This document shows positions 24,833 to 31,872 of a stretch of DNA of 34,599 bases, in pieces. Location of the stretch: positions 1 through 34,599 of the forward strand of contig JAATFG010000073.1 of assembly GCA_015655355.1 (NCBI GenBank), read 5' to 3'. The notes below the pieces were generated by a model. The model was not told where the DNA came from and searched no databases. It worked only from the letters and a program-made list of their open reading frames with translations. Each line of letters opens with the position of its first letter. Position 1 is the first letter of the stretch. The stretch comes from Lysobacterales bacterium (lineage in GTDB: Bacteria; Pseudomonadota; Gammaproteobacteria; Xanthomonadales; Xanthomonadaceae). Position numbers and translations under genes: made by a program.

Positions 24833-25945
24833 ATGAGCGAATTCATCCCTCCGGGCACGCGGTTCCACCTCCTGCCCCCGACGTTCCCGATGAAACGCGG
24901 CGGCGCATTGCATGGCGCGCGCATCGCGTTTGAAACCTGGGGCGAATTGAACCCCGCGCGCGACAACGCGATCCTGCTCGTCACCGGCATGTCGCCGGAC
25001 GCGCACGCCGCCAGCAACACGGGCAACCCGGCGCCGGGCTGGTGGGAAGCGATGCTCGGTCCGGGCAAGTACATCGACACCCGGCGCTGGTTCGTGGTCT
25101 GCGTCAATTCGCTGGGCAGTTGCAAGGGGTCGACCGGGCCGGCGTCGATCAATCCGGCGACGCACCAGCCGTATCGGCTGGCGTTCCCCGAATTGTCGGT
25201 CGAAGACGTCGCCGACGCGGCGTTCGAGGTCGTGCGTGCGCTCGGCATCGAGCGGCTTGCGTGCCTGATCGGCAATTCGATGGGCGGCATGACCGCGCTG
25301 GCGTATTTGTTGCGCCATCCGGGTTCGGCGCGCGCGCACGTCAACATCAGCGGCGCGGCGCAATCGCTGCCGTTCTCGATCGCGATCCGCTCGCTGCAGC
25401 GCGAGGCGATCCGCCTCGACCCGAACTGGAACAACGGCGATTACACCGAGGACACCTATCCCGAATCGGGCATGCGCATGGCGCGCAAGCTCGGCGTGAT
25501 CACCTATCGCTCGGCGCTGGAATGGGAAGGCCGTTTCGGCCGCGTGCGCTTCGACTCCGACCGGCCCGACGAAGAACCCTTCGGCATGGAATTCGAGGTC
25601 GAGAGCTATCTCGAAAGCCATGCGCGCCGCTTCGTGCGCCGCTTCGACCCGAATTGCTATTTGTACCTGAGCCGCTCGATGGACTGGTTCGACCTCGGCG
25701 ACCACGGCAACGGCGACGTGCTGCAAGGGCTTGCGCAAATCGACGTGCCGCGCGCACGGGTGCTCGGCGCGCGCACCGACATCCTGTTTCCGCTGCAGCA
25801 ACAGGAACAGATCGCGCACGGCCTGCGCCTCGGTGGGTGCGATGCAACGTTCGTGCCGCTGGATTCGCCGCAGGGCCACGACGCCTTCCTCGTCGACATC
25901 GCCGGGTTCGGCGCGCCGATTCGCGAGTTCCTCGCCCAGGTCTGA
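24833..25945 (+). CDS. metX: Serine O-succinyltransferase (MetX-like alpha/beta hydrolase fold)
   Basis: A 370-residue acyltransferase of the MetX family. The catalytic triad is visible: Ser 149 in GNSMGG, Asp 316 in ARTDILFP and His 349 in QGHDAF. From memory the sequence is close to the Xanthomonas proteins characterised as serine O-succinyltransferase, for example the opening EFIPPGTRFH and VNSLGSC, GYT-like and YPESGMRMARKLGV segments. That enzyme makes O-succinylserine for cysteine synthesis rather than acetylhomoserine for methionine. The specificity is by similarity, not proven. Annotation pipelines often call it homoserine O-acetyltransferase. The next gene encodes a cysteine dioxygenase-type enzyme. 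Confidence 0.85.
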   Translation: MSEFIPPGTRFHLLPPTFPMKRGGALHGARIAFETWGELNPARDNAILLVTGMSPDAHAASNTGNPAPGWWEAMLGPGKYIDTRRWFVVCVNSLGSCKGSTGPASINPATHQPYRLAFPELSVEDVADAAFEVVRALGIERLACLIGNSMGGMTALAYLLRHPGSARAHVNISGAAQSLPFSIAIRSLQREAIRLDPNWNNGDYTEDTYPESGMRMARKLGVITYRSALEWEGRFGRVRFDSDRPDEEPFGMEFEVESYLESHARRFVRRFDPNCYLYLSRSMDWFDLGDHGNGDVLQGLAQIDVPRARVLGARTDILFPLQQQEQIAHGLRLGGCDATFVPLDSPQGHDAFLVDIAGFGAPIREFLAQV

Positions 25946-26054
25946 TCCGCAAGTGCTTGATGCCGGGTCGCGATGCGCGCCGCAGCGCATGATTTAACCG
26001 TTTGTGTACGCCGTGCATTTACCATCGGGCTCAACGTCACGACGTACCCCACCG

Positions 26055-26630
26055 ATGCCCCAACCGGATTTCCATGGCCGCGACGCGCTTCTGGCGACGA
26101 TCGATGCCGCCATCGCCGAAAACGACGTGCCGCGCATCGTCGCGCGCCTGTCGCGCGATCTCGCATCGTTGCTGCACGATGGCGCATTGCAGTTGCCGGC
26201 GCAGGTGTTCACGCCGGTCGCGGGCCATTACGCGCGGCGCCTGCTGCATCACAGCGCCGAACGCGGCTACAGCGTGATCGCGATGACCTGGGCGCCGGGG
26301 CAGATCACGCCGCTGCATGACCACGATGGCCAGTGGTGCGTCGAAGGCATCATCCAGGGCGCGCTGGAAATCGCCGGGTTCGACTGGCTCGAAAGCGATG
26401 GCGAACTGCATCGTTTCGCCGCCGGCGCGCGCGAACTGGCGCGCATCGGCAACACCAGCGGCCTGTACGCGCCACGCAAATACCACGTCGTGCGCAATCC
26501 GTCGGCGGACATCACGACCGTGTCGCTGCACGTCTACGAACGCCGGATGGACCGTTGCCACGTGTTCGAGCCGCTGCCCGAACGCCCGGGCTGGTACCAG
26601 CGCACGTTGCGCGAACTGGCGGCGGATTGA
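26055..26630 (+). CDS. Cysteine dioxygenase-family cupin enzyme
   Basis: A 191-residue thiol dioxygenase. The iron-binding cupin motif PLHDHDGQWCVEG gives His 88 and 90, and the third ligand is probably His 144 (KYHVVRN) or His 159 (SLHVYE). The latter carries the tyrosine often found near the active site. Bacterial members oxidise cysteine to cysteine sulfinate, or 3-mercaptopropionate to its sulfinate, and these cannot be told apart here. The start MPQPDFHG is chosen because the in-frame extension is not family-like. It lies 109 bp after the serine acyltransferase; both concern cysteine. A strong terminator follows. Confidence 0.85.
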   Translation: MPQPDFHGRDALLATIDAAIAENDVPRIVARLSRDLASLLHDGALQLPAQVFTPVAGHYARRLLHHSAERGYSVIAMTWAPGQITPLHDHDGQWCVEGIIQGALEIAGFDWLESDGELHRFAAGARELARIGNTSGLYAPRKYHVVRNPSADITTVSLHVYERRMDRCHVFEPLPERPGWYQRTLRELAAD

Positions 26631-26640
26631 AGCCATCAAC

Positions 26641-26669
26641 GAAAAACCCGGCCAAAGGCCGGGTTTTCG
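26641..26669. terminator. Bidirectional intrinsic terminator
   Basis: AAAAACCCGGCC-AAA-GGCCGGGTTTT forms a strong stem with A and T runs. It ends the dioxygenase gene on the plus strand and tRNA-Leu on the minus strand. Confidence 0.88.
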
Positions 26670-26675
26670 TCGAGC

Positions 26676-26761
26676 TGGTGCCGGAGGGGGGACTCGAACC
26701 CCCACGATATCACTATCGGCGGATTTTGAGTCCGCTGCGTCTACCGTTCCGCCACTCCGGC
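26676..26761 (-). tRNA. tRNA-Leu (anticodon CAA)
   Basis: On the minus strand the sequence folds as a class II tRNA. The acceptor arm is GCCGGAG/CTCCGGC, the anticodon arm GCGGA-CTCAAAA-TCCGC with anticodon CAA, there is a long variable arm, and the T-arm is GGGGGTTCGAGTCCCCC. The terminal CCA is encoded. It reads UUG codons. Confidence 0.96.
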
Positions 26762-26809
26762 GGGTTGCGCAGTATAGCCGAGCGCCCCGGCCGGCGCCAA
26801 GCCACCGGC

Positions 26810-27157
26810 TCAGTGCAGCGCGTTGGCCACGATGCTGGCGATCACCCCGGTCGCCGCCGCCACCAGCAGGAAATCTCCGTTGTCGCTGCGCACCCAGTGG
26901 TAGCCGCGACGGGGCTTCTTCAGGTGGTAGGTACGGTAATCGTTGACCACGTAGGTGTTGCCGCGATACGCGGTGGGCACGTGACCGCCCTTGCGATACC
27001 AGCCTTCGCGCACGCCGCGATCGTGGAAGCCCTGCGGGCCGTGTGGCGCGCCGTGGTGCGACGACGACGGCCCCGAATGGTGGTAATCCTGCGCCAGGAC
27101 CAGCGACGGGGACAACAACGCGCTGCAGATGACAGCGGAAAGCACCAGCTTCTTCAT
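26810..27157 (-). CDS. RcnB-like periplasmic protein
   Basis: A 115-residue secreted protein: signal peptide (about 1-22, ending LVLA), then a histidine/serine-rich stretch (HHSGPSSSHHGAPHG). The RcnB-type C-terminal part follows: GHVPTAYRGNTYVVNDYRTYHLKKPRRGYHWVRSDNGDFLLVA. Family members such as E. coli RcnB modulate nickel/cobalt efflux, but many xanthomonad relatives are uncharacterised. The last 15 residues are hydrophobic. The start has no good ribosome site. Upstream at 27263-27290 are tandem ATGTTG repeats with 10-11 bp spacing that could be a response-regulator site. A metal role is inference only. Confidence 0.85.
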   Translation of the reverse strand: MKKLVLSAVICSALLSPSLVLAQDYHHSGPSSSHHGAPHGPQGFHDRGVREGWYRKGGHVPTAYRGNTYVVNDYRTYHLKKPRRGYHWVRSDNGDFLLVAAATGVIASIVANALH

Positions 27158-27262
27158 CTCTGACTCCAATTGCGATATGGATGGATGGGCCCTTGCGCGC
27201 GCCGGAGGTGCGCCTGCAAGTGGACTGCACGCTAGCGCCAGCGCACTGAACTGTCCGCCAAC

Positions 27263-27290
27263 AATGTTGCACGATGTTGTCGGAATGTAT
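27263..27290. promoter_or_regulatory. Tandem ATGTTG direct repeats, candidate regulator site
   Basis: ATGTTG at 27264-27269, ATGTTG at 27274-27279 and ATGTAT at 27285-27290 recur every 10-11 bp in the region between the RcnB-like and GNAT genes. CAACAATGTTG (27259-27269) is also a small inverted repeat. Confidence 0.4.
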
Positions 27291-27328
27291 CCGTGGCAAC
27301 GAAAGCGCAGTCGAATCCGTGCCTCCGG

Positions 27329-27334
27329 TAAGCT
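27329..27334 (+). promoter_or_regulatory. Probable -10 element of the GNAT gene, leaderless layout
   Basis: TAAGCT is followed by GGCGGC and then the ATG at 27341. It is the third instance of the TAARCTGGCGGC-ATG layout in this window and has no ribosome site. Confidence 0.45.
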
Positions 27335-27340
27335 GGCGGC

Positions 27341-27877
27341 ATGAGCGCCGCAACCCTCACCCACCGCCTCGCCCGCCGCGACGACCTGCCGGCCCTGCGC
27401 ATGCTGATGGACGCGGCGATCGGCGAATTGCAGCAATCCTTTCTCGACCCCGAACAGATCGCCGCCAGCCGCTTGTTCATGGGCCTGGACACGCAACTGA
27501 TCGACGACGGAACCTACTTTCTCGTCGAGGCCGACGGCGAACTGGCCGGCTGCGGCGGCTGGAGCATGCGCAACACCTTGTACGGCGGCGACCATACGCC
27601 GGGGCGCAATGCGGATTTGCTCGATCCGGCGCGCGATGCCGCGCGCATCCGCGCGATGTACACGCACCCGACGCACGCACGCAGGGGTGTCGGCAAGCTG
27701 ATCATCTCGCTGTGCGAACGGGCCGCGCGCGAAGCGGGTTTCAGGTCCGCGGAAATGATGGCGACGCTGTCCGGCGTGCCGCTGTACCGTGCCTGCGGCT
27801 ACACGCCGATCGAGGAAGTGCTCGACGAACGCGGCGGCGTGCCGGTGCCGCTGTTGCGGATGCGCAAGCAATTCTGA
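27341..27877 (+). CDS. GNAT-family N-acetyltransferase
   Basis: A 178-residue acetyl-CoA-dependent acyltransferase. The fold is visible as HRLARRDDLPALRMLMDAAI (helix 1), FLVEADGELAGCGGW (strand 2-3), and IRAMYTHPTHARRGVGKLIISLCE. In that last segment the V/T-HPxxxRRGVG motif (about residues 105-115) binds the pyrophosphate of acetyl-CoA. The C-terminal GVPLYRACGYTP is also typical. The substrate is unknown. It is followed by a clear terminator. Confidence 0.9.
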   Translation: MSAATLTHRLARRDDLPALRMLMDAAIGELQQSFLDPEQIAASRLFMGLDTQLIDDGTYFLVEADGELAGCGGWSMRNTLYGGDHTPGRNADLLDPARDAARIRAMYTHPTHARRGVGKLIISLCERAAREAGFRSAEMMATLSGVPLYRACGYTPIEEVLDERGGVPVPLLRMRKQF

Positions 27878-27911
27878 TACCTGGGTCACGGTATCTTGCC
27901 GATTTTTCTCA

Positions 27912-27937
27912 GAACCCGCGGAAACGCGGGTTTTTTC
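27912..27937 (+). terminator. Intrinsic terminator of the GNAT gene
   Basis: AACCCGCG-GAAA-CGCGGGTT is followed by TTTT, 34 bp after the stop codon. Confidence 0.88.
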
Positions 27938-27988
27938 GTCATGGCCCCTCGCGTTTTCCGCCATTTCCGCAGCCGCAATGTCGCCGCG

Positions 27989-28020
27989 CTGTCACGCGCC
28001 GTTTCTAACATTTTCCTAAC
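27989..28020 (+). promoter_or_regulatory. 11-bp-spaced repeats upstream of the receptor gene, Pho-box-like
   Basis: CTGTCAC at 27989 matches six of seven bases of a PhoB half-site. The segments that follow at 11-bp spacing are CGTTTCT and TTTTCCT, with TTTCTAAC and TTCCTAAC as a clear 11-bp direct repeat. This is the usual spacing for OmpR/PhoB-type regulators. The match beyond the first half-site is poor. Confidence 0.35.
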
Positions 28021-28068
28021 CGCTGCACACCGGCCGGTTCATTCCATTTTTCTCCAGGTATTCCGCTC

Positions 28069-30333
28069 ATGCGCAAGAATCTGCTTGCCCTCCATGTCTC
28101 GTTGCTGCTCGGCAGCGCCGTTCCCGCCATCGCCTTCGCGCAGTCCGCCACCAACAATGCCGCGCAGGACGCGAAAGTCGACAGCGGCACCGCGACGGCG
28201 AGCGCGACCACGCTCGACAAGGTCATCGTCAGCGGCAACAGCGTCGACACGCTGGCGCCGTCCGCCGCGCCGCTCGAAGCGAGCCAGCCGACCTCGATCA
28301 TCGACGAGCGCTTCATCCGCGACAGCCTGCGCAACAACTCGAACTTCGACTCCCTCATCAAGTACGCGCCAAGCATGTCGGTGAGCTCGCCGGAAGGCCC
28401 TGGCATGGGCAAGGCCGAAAACACTTCGCTGCGCGGCTTCCAGGACGGCCAGTTCAACATGACCTTCGACGGCATCCCGTTCGGCGATTCCAGCGACTGG
28501 CACCACACCACCTCGGCCTACTTCACCAACCACGTGCTGAGCCAGGCGCAGATCGAACGCGGCCCGGGCACCGCCAGCACGATCGGCAATGCCACCTTCG
28601 GCGGCAACATCGGCCTGCGCTCGCGCAACCCGAGCGACGTCGACGGCATCACCCCGTACTTCACCGTCGGTTCGTGGAACACGCTGGCCGGCGGCGTCAG
28701 CGCCGACGAGCACGTCGGCAACACCGCCGTCTTCGCCGACCTGTCCGACGAAAAGAGCGACACCTACCTGAAGAACACCGACGACAAGCGCCAGCACGTC
28801 TTCGTCAAGACCATCACCCGGTTGGGCGACGAAACCACGCTGACCGTCCTCGCCAACTACAACAAGGAACGCCAGAACACCGTGCAGGGCGCGACCAAGG
28901 AGATGATCGAAAACGATCCGCGCTCCGGCGGCCTGACCGACAACCCGGCCCTGCTGAGCTACGCCGGCTACAACGGCGCCAAGTATTCCTCGGTGTTCAG
29001 CTACATCGGCCTGGATACGCGCTTCGGCGACAACTGGAGCTTCAACGACAAGCTCTACTTCAACAACTTCGACCACTGGTCGAACAAGACCGCCGACGCC
29101 ACCGACAGCGACCCGGATTCGCCGTCGCTCGGCGTGCAGTATTACTACCCGGTCGGCAGCACCGACGGCACGCCGGGCGACAAGAGCCAGAAGATCGCCG
29201 GCGACGTCGGCGGCAACCAGAGCGACAACAAGTTCCACGCCATCGGCGACACGGCCAAGTTCAGCTACGACTTCGACACCGTGGGCAGCCTGTTGTTCGG
29301 CGTGTGGTACGAACACAGCGAAGCCAGCAAGAGCAAGCGGCCGATGGACTACACGCTGGGCGTGCCGAGCTACGTCAAGAAGACCGGCGTCGTCTCCACG
29401 TTGGAAACCTACACCACCGACACCTTGCAACCGTACCTGGAATTCGACTGGAAGCTCACCGACCAGCTGACCTTGACCCCCGGCGTGCGCTACGCCTCGA
29501 CCAAGCGCGAGGACAAGCAGCCGAGCCTCGCCTACGATGGCAGCGCCACGTACAGCGCCACGTTGCCGTCGGTGTCGCTGCACGATGCGATCAGCGACCA
29601 CTGGTCGGCCTATGCCCAAGCGGCGCAAGGCTTCCTCGCTCCGCCGATCGACTACGTCGAAGACACCGACACCACCAGCGGCCGGCATCTCGACCCGGAA
29701 AAGACCACCAACTTCCAGATCGGCACGGCTTACGCGGCCAAGAGCGTCACCTTCGGCATCGACGTCTACGACATCGACTTCGACAACTACATCACTTCGT
29801 ACACGCCCGTCGGCAGCGACGATGCGATCTACGTCAACCGCGGCGGCGCAACCTACAAGGGCGCCGAAGCCGAAGCCACGCTCTCGCTGACCCACGGCCT
29901 GAGCCTGTACGCCAACGCCAGCTACAACCAGGCCGAGTACAAGCACAGCAACGTGCAGATCGGCAACACGCCGAAGGAAACCGGCGCGATCGGCCTGCTC
30001 TATTCCGGCGACAGCGGCTTCTTCGGTTCGCTGATGGACAAGATCATCGGCGAGGAATACGGCGACGACGGCTCCACGGCCGACGTGCCCGTGTTCCAGG
30101 ACCAGCCGAACACGCACATGGGCGGCTATTCCACCTGGGATGGCGCGTTCGGCTACCGCAGCAAGGACGGCGGCCCGACCGGCAAGGGCTGGACGGTCAG
30201 CCTCGACGTCACCAACCTCTTCGACGTGCACAAGCTGGCGGACTGGGAAGGCTTGAACACCGCCGGAACCGAAGACACCTGGTTCGCCACGCCCGGCCGC
30301 GGCGTGTTCCTCGACTTCGCCATGAAGCTGTAA
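28069..30333 (+). CDS. TonB-dependent outer membrane receptor
   Basis: A 754-residue receptor with a signal peptide (about residues 1-24, ending AFAQ). A TonB-box-like LDKVIVSG near 48-55 follows. The plug domain comes next (PSMSVSSPEGPGMGKAENTSLRGF, then QIERGPGTAST, the conserved ERG-P-x segment), and then a 22-strand-type barrel with typical endings such as WTVSLDVTNLFDVH. The last residues are FLDFAMKL. It has no N-terminal signalling domain. The substrate is not evident. It is next to a secreted phytase-type phosphatase, so a phosphorylated inositol or its metal complex is an attractive guess. The leader holds AGG upstream of the ATG. Confidence 0.92.
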   Translation: MRKNLLALHVSLLLGSAVPAIAFAQSATNNAAQDAKVDSGTATASATTLDKVIVSGNSVDTLAPSAAPLEASQPTSIIDERFIRDSLRNNSNFDSLIKYAPSMSVSSPEGPGMGKAENTSLRGFQDGQFNMTFDGIPFGDSSDWHHTTSAYFTNHVLSQAQIERGPGTASTIGNATFGGNIGLRSRNPSDVDGITPYFTVGSWNTLAGGVSADEHVGNTAVFADLSDEKSDTYLKNTDDKRQHVFVKTITRLGDETTLTVLANYNKERQNTVQGATKEMIENDPRSGGLTDNPALLSYAGYNGAKYSSVFSYIGLDTRFGDNWSFNDKLYFNNFDHWSNKTADATDSDPDSPSLGVQYYYPVGSTDGTPGDKSQKIAGDVGGNQSDNKFHAIGDTAKFSYDFDTVGSLLFGVWYEHSEASKSKRPMDYTLGVPSYVKKTGVVSTLETYTTDTLQPYLEFDWKLTDQLTLTPGVRYASTKREDKQPSLAYDGSATYSATLPSVSLHDAISDHWSAYAQAAQGFLAPPIDYVEDTDTTSGRHLDPEKTTNFQIGTAYAAKSVTFGIDVYDIDFDNYITSYTPVGSDDAIYVNRGGATYKGAEAEATLSLTHGLSLYANASYNQAEYKHSNVQIGNTPKETGAIGLLYSGDSGFFGSLMDKIIGEEYGDDGSTADVPVFQDQPNTHMGGYSTWDGAFGYRSKDGGPTGKGWTVSLDVTNLFDVHKLADWEGLNTAGTEDTWFATPGRGVFLDFAMKL

Positions 30334-30354
30334 GCCTCGCACGCCGGCGAACAT

Positions 30355-30387
30355 GGGAAAGCCCCGGCAACGGGGCTTTCCTTTTCC
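30355..30387 (+). terminator. Intrinsic terminator after the receptor gene
   Basis: GGAAAGCCCCG-GCAA-CGGGGCTTTCC is followed by TTTTCC. It lies only 22 bp after the receptor stop and 46 bp before the phosphatase start. The two genes may therefore be only partly co-transcribed. Confidence 0.85.
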
Positions 30388-30432
30388 GACGCGATCGCCA
30401 CAATGGCGCCATTCCCGAACGGAACCCCTGCC

Positions 30433-31665
30433 ATGAAATTCCAATCTCTCTGCCTGCTGCTCGGCCTCAGCCTCGCCGGCCTGGCCAATGCAGGCGTGCC
30501 GGCCGCAAACACGCACGACGGCGCGCAGATCGTGCAGCAGATCGTGCTGATCCGCCACGGCATCCGCGCGCCGACCAAGGCGCCGGAAGCGCTCGACGCG
30601 TATTCGGCGCAGCCCTGGCCGCAATGGCCGGTCGCGCCGGGCCAGCTCACCGAACACGGCATCGACCTGATGCGCGCGCTCGGCGCCTGGCACCGCAACG
30701 ACCTGCTCGCCGCCGGCATCGACGTGAAGGCGTGCAACAGCGTGCGCGTGATCGCCGACAGCACGCCGCGCAACCACGACAGCGCCGCGGCGATGCTGCA
30801 AGGCCTCGCCCCGGAGTGCGCGCAGCCGTACTACGCGCTCGCCTCCGACCAGCGCGACCCGTTGTTCAGCGGCGTCGGCAAGAAGCCCGACGACACCTCC
30901 ATCGAGATCGATCCGCGAACCCACGCCACCCTCGCCGAATTGCAGCGCGTGCTGCTCGGCTGCGACGACGACGCGTGCATCGCCAGGGCGCAGGCCGACG
31001 ACCGCAAGCCGCTGCTGGCGATGAAGCCGGACAAGGCGCTGGGCACCGCCGGTTCGCTCTCGGAAAACCTGATGCTCGAATACGTGCAGGGCCTGCCAAG
31101 CGACCAGGTCGCGTGGGGCAAGCTTGATGAAGCCGGCATCGCGCGCATCGTCACCCTGCACAACGCCGATTTCGCCGCATCCGACAAACCGCACGCACGT
31201 GCGCAGCAGCGCGGCGGCAACCTGCTCGCCCACGTCGCCGCGACCTTCGCCCACACCGCCAACGCACAGACCGCCCTGCCTTCGCTCGCCGCGAACGGCG
31301 AACGCGCGGTGGTCCTGCTCGGCCACGACACCGACCTTGCCGTCGCCTCCAGCCTGCTCGACGTCGATTGGCACGACGCCACCGCGCCGGACGACTATCC
31401 ACCCGGCGGCGCGCTGATCTACCAGCTCGTCGAAACCGGCAAGAACGCCTACGCCGTGCGCCTGCGCGTGGCGATGCCGACCCTGCCCGGCCTGCGCGCC
31501 GCCAGCACCGACGGCGACGGCCTGCGCGTGGCGACGGTCAAGCAAGCGGCCTGCGGCAATGCCGAACTGTGCCCGCTGCCGAAGTTCCTGCAGCACGTCC
31601 ACGCCGTCGTCAGCGATGCGGCGATCGATGCGGGCAGCGGCAGCGAGCCGGCGATTACCCCCTGA
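30433..31665 (+). CDS. Secreted histidine acid phosphatase (phytase/glucose-1-phosphatase type)
   Basis: A 410-residue periplasmic phosphatase with signal peptide (about 1-20, ending ANA). The nucleophile motif LIRHGIRAP is at 39-47 (RHGxRxP, His 42), and the acid catalyst HD is in LLGHDTDLA (His 298, Asp 299). Several cysteines (101, 129, 178, 182) could form disulfides, as in AppA. The family includes AppA phytase and Agp glucose-1-phosphatase. HDT favours the broader AppA/Agp type, but specificity is not decidable. The ATG at 30433 starts the signal peptide; an in-frame ATG at 30403 is less likely. Upstream is a TonB-dependent receptor. Confidence 0.9.
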   Translation: MKFQSLCLLLGLSLAGLANAGVPAANTHDGAQIVQQIVLIRHGIRAPTKAPEALDAYSAQPWPQWPVAPGQLTEHGIDLMRALGAWHRNDLLAAGIDVKACNSVRVIADSTPRNHDSAAAMLQGLAPECAQPYYALASDQRDPLFSGVGKKPDDTSIEIDPRTHATLAELQRVLLGCDDDACIARAQADDRKPLLAMKPDKALGTAGSLSENLMLEYVQGLPSDQVAWGKLDEAGIARIVTLHNADFAASDKPHARAQQRGGNLLAHVAATFAHTANAQTALPSLAANGERAVVLLGHDTDLAVASSLLDVDWHDATAPDDYPPGGALIYQLVETGKNAYAVRLRVAMPTLPGLRAASTDGDGLRVATVKQAACGNAELCPLPKFLQHVHAVVSDAAIDAGSGSEPAITP

Positions 31666-31672
31666 TCCGGCC

Positions 31673-31695
31673 GCCCTGCGTGAATCACGCAGGGC
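31673..31695. terminator. Perfect 10-bp hairpin after the phosphatase gene
   Basis: GCCCTGCGTG-AAT-CACGCAGGGC lies 7 bp after the stop codon. It lacks a T-run, so it may be an mRNA-protecting hairpin or a weak terminator rather than a full intrinsic terminator. Confidence 0.55.
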
Positions 31696-31737
31696 AATTC
31701 CCAGGAGGAGGGGTTGGGGAGGTTCGCTTGGTCATGA

Positions 31738-31760
31738 TCCGGTGCGAATCCGGCCCCCGC
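31738..31760 (+). other. tRNA-3'-end-like segment, possible tRNA remnant or structured RNA
   Basis: CCGG-TGCGAAT-CCGG forms a four-pair stem with a seven-base T-loop-like loop, followed by CCCCCGC as in an acceptor strand. No matching 5' half with a credible anticodon arm is found. It directly precedes a strong terminator at 31767. Confidence 0.3.
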
Positions 31761-31766
31761 GTATTC

Positions 31767-31792
31767 AAAGCCCCGGCCTGCCGGGGCTTTTT
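31767..31792 (+). terminator. Intrinsic terminator before the methionine-cycle operon
   Basis: AAAGCCCCGG-CCTG-CCGGGGCTTT followed by TT. It lies 102 bp after the phosphatase stop and 12 bp before the predicted promoter of the next operon. Confidence 0.88.
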
Positions 31793-31803
31793 CGTTCATG
31801 CAG

Positions 31804-31833
31804 TTGACCATGGACGGCCTTGCCATCGATAAT
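31804..31833 (+). promoter_or_regulatory. Predicted sigma70 promoter of the regulator-metH operon
   Basis: TTGACC (31804-31809), 18 bases, GATAAT (31828-31833). The predicted start, near 31840, lies inside the inverted repeat at 31830-31861. Confidence 0.6.
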
Positions 31834-31861
31834 ATCTCCCCATCGCGATAAAAAGATATTA
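31830..31861. promoter_or_regulatory. Perfect inverted repeat, candidate operator of the ArsR-type regulator
   Basis: TAATATCT (31830-31837) and AGATATTA (31854-31861) are perfect 8-base arms 16 bases apart. They overlap the -10 element and the expected transcription start. The segment is AT-rich in a GC-rich context. Confidence 0.6.
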
Positions 31862-31872
31862 CGGATTCCCGC

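Noticed and set aside
28039-31602. A very long open frame (nearly 1,190 codons) on the minus strand, antisense to the receptor and phosphatase genes
   Set aside because: Its translation is low-complexity (Val, Ala, Gly, Arg-rich) with no domain. Such frames arise opposite GC-rich genes with strong codon bias, and both plus-strand genes are certain.
31688-31761. Complete functional tRNA
   Set aside because: An acceptor stem of six of seven pairs can be drawn, but there is no credible D-arm or anticodon arm, and the 5' strand is better used in a perfect 10-bp hairpin.
31711-31792. Cobalamin riboswitch, because CCGGTGCGAATCCGG and CCCCCGC recall its core and metH lies downstream
   Set aside because: The B12-box-like ACTG segment and the AGGGAA-type core are absent. 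A separate promoter lies downstream of the terminator, so the element would not control metH.
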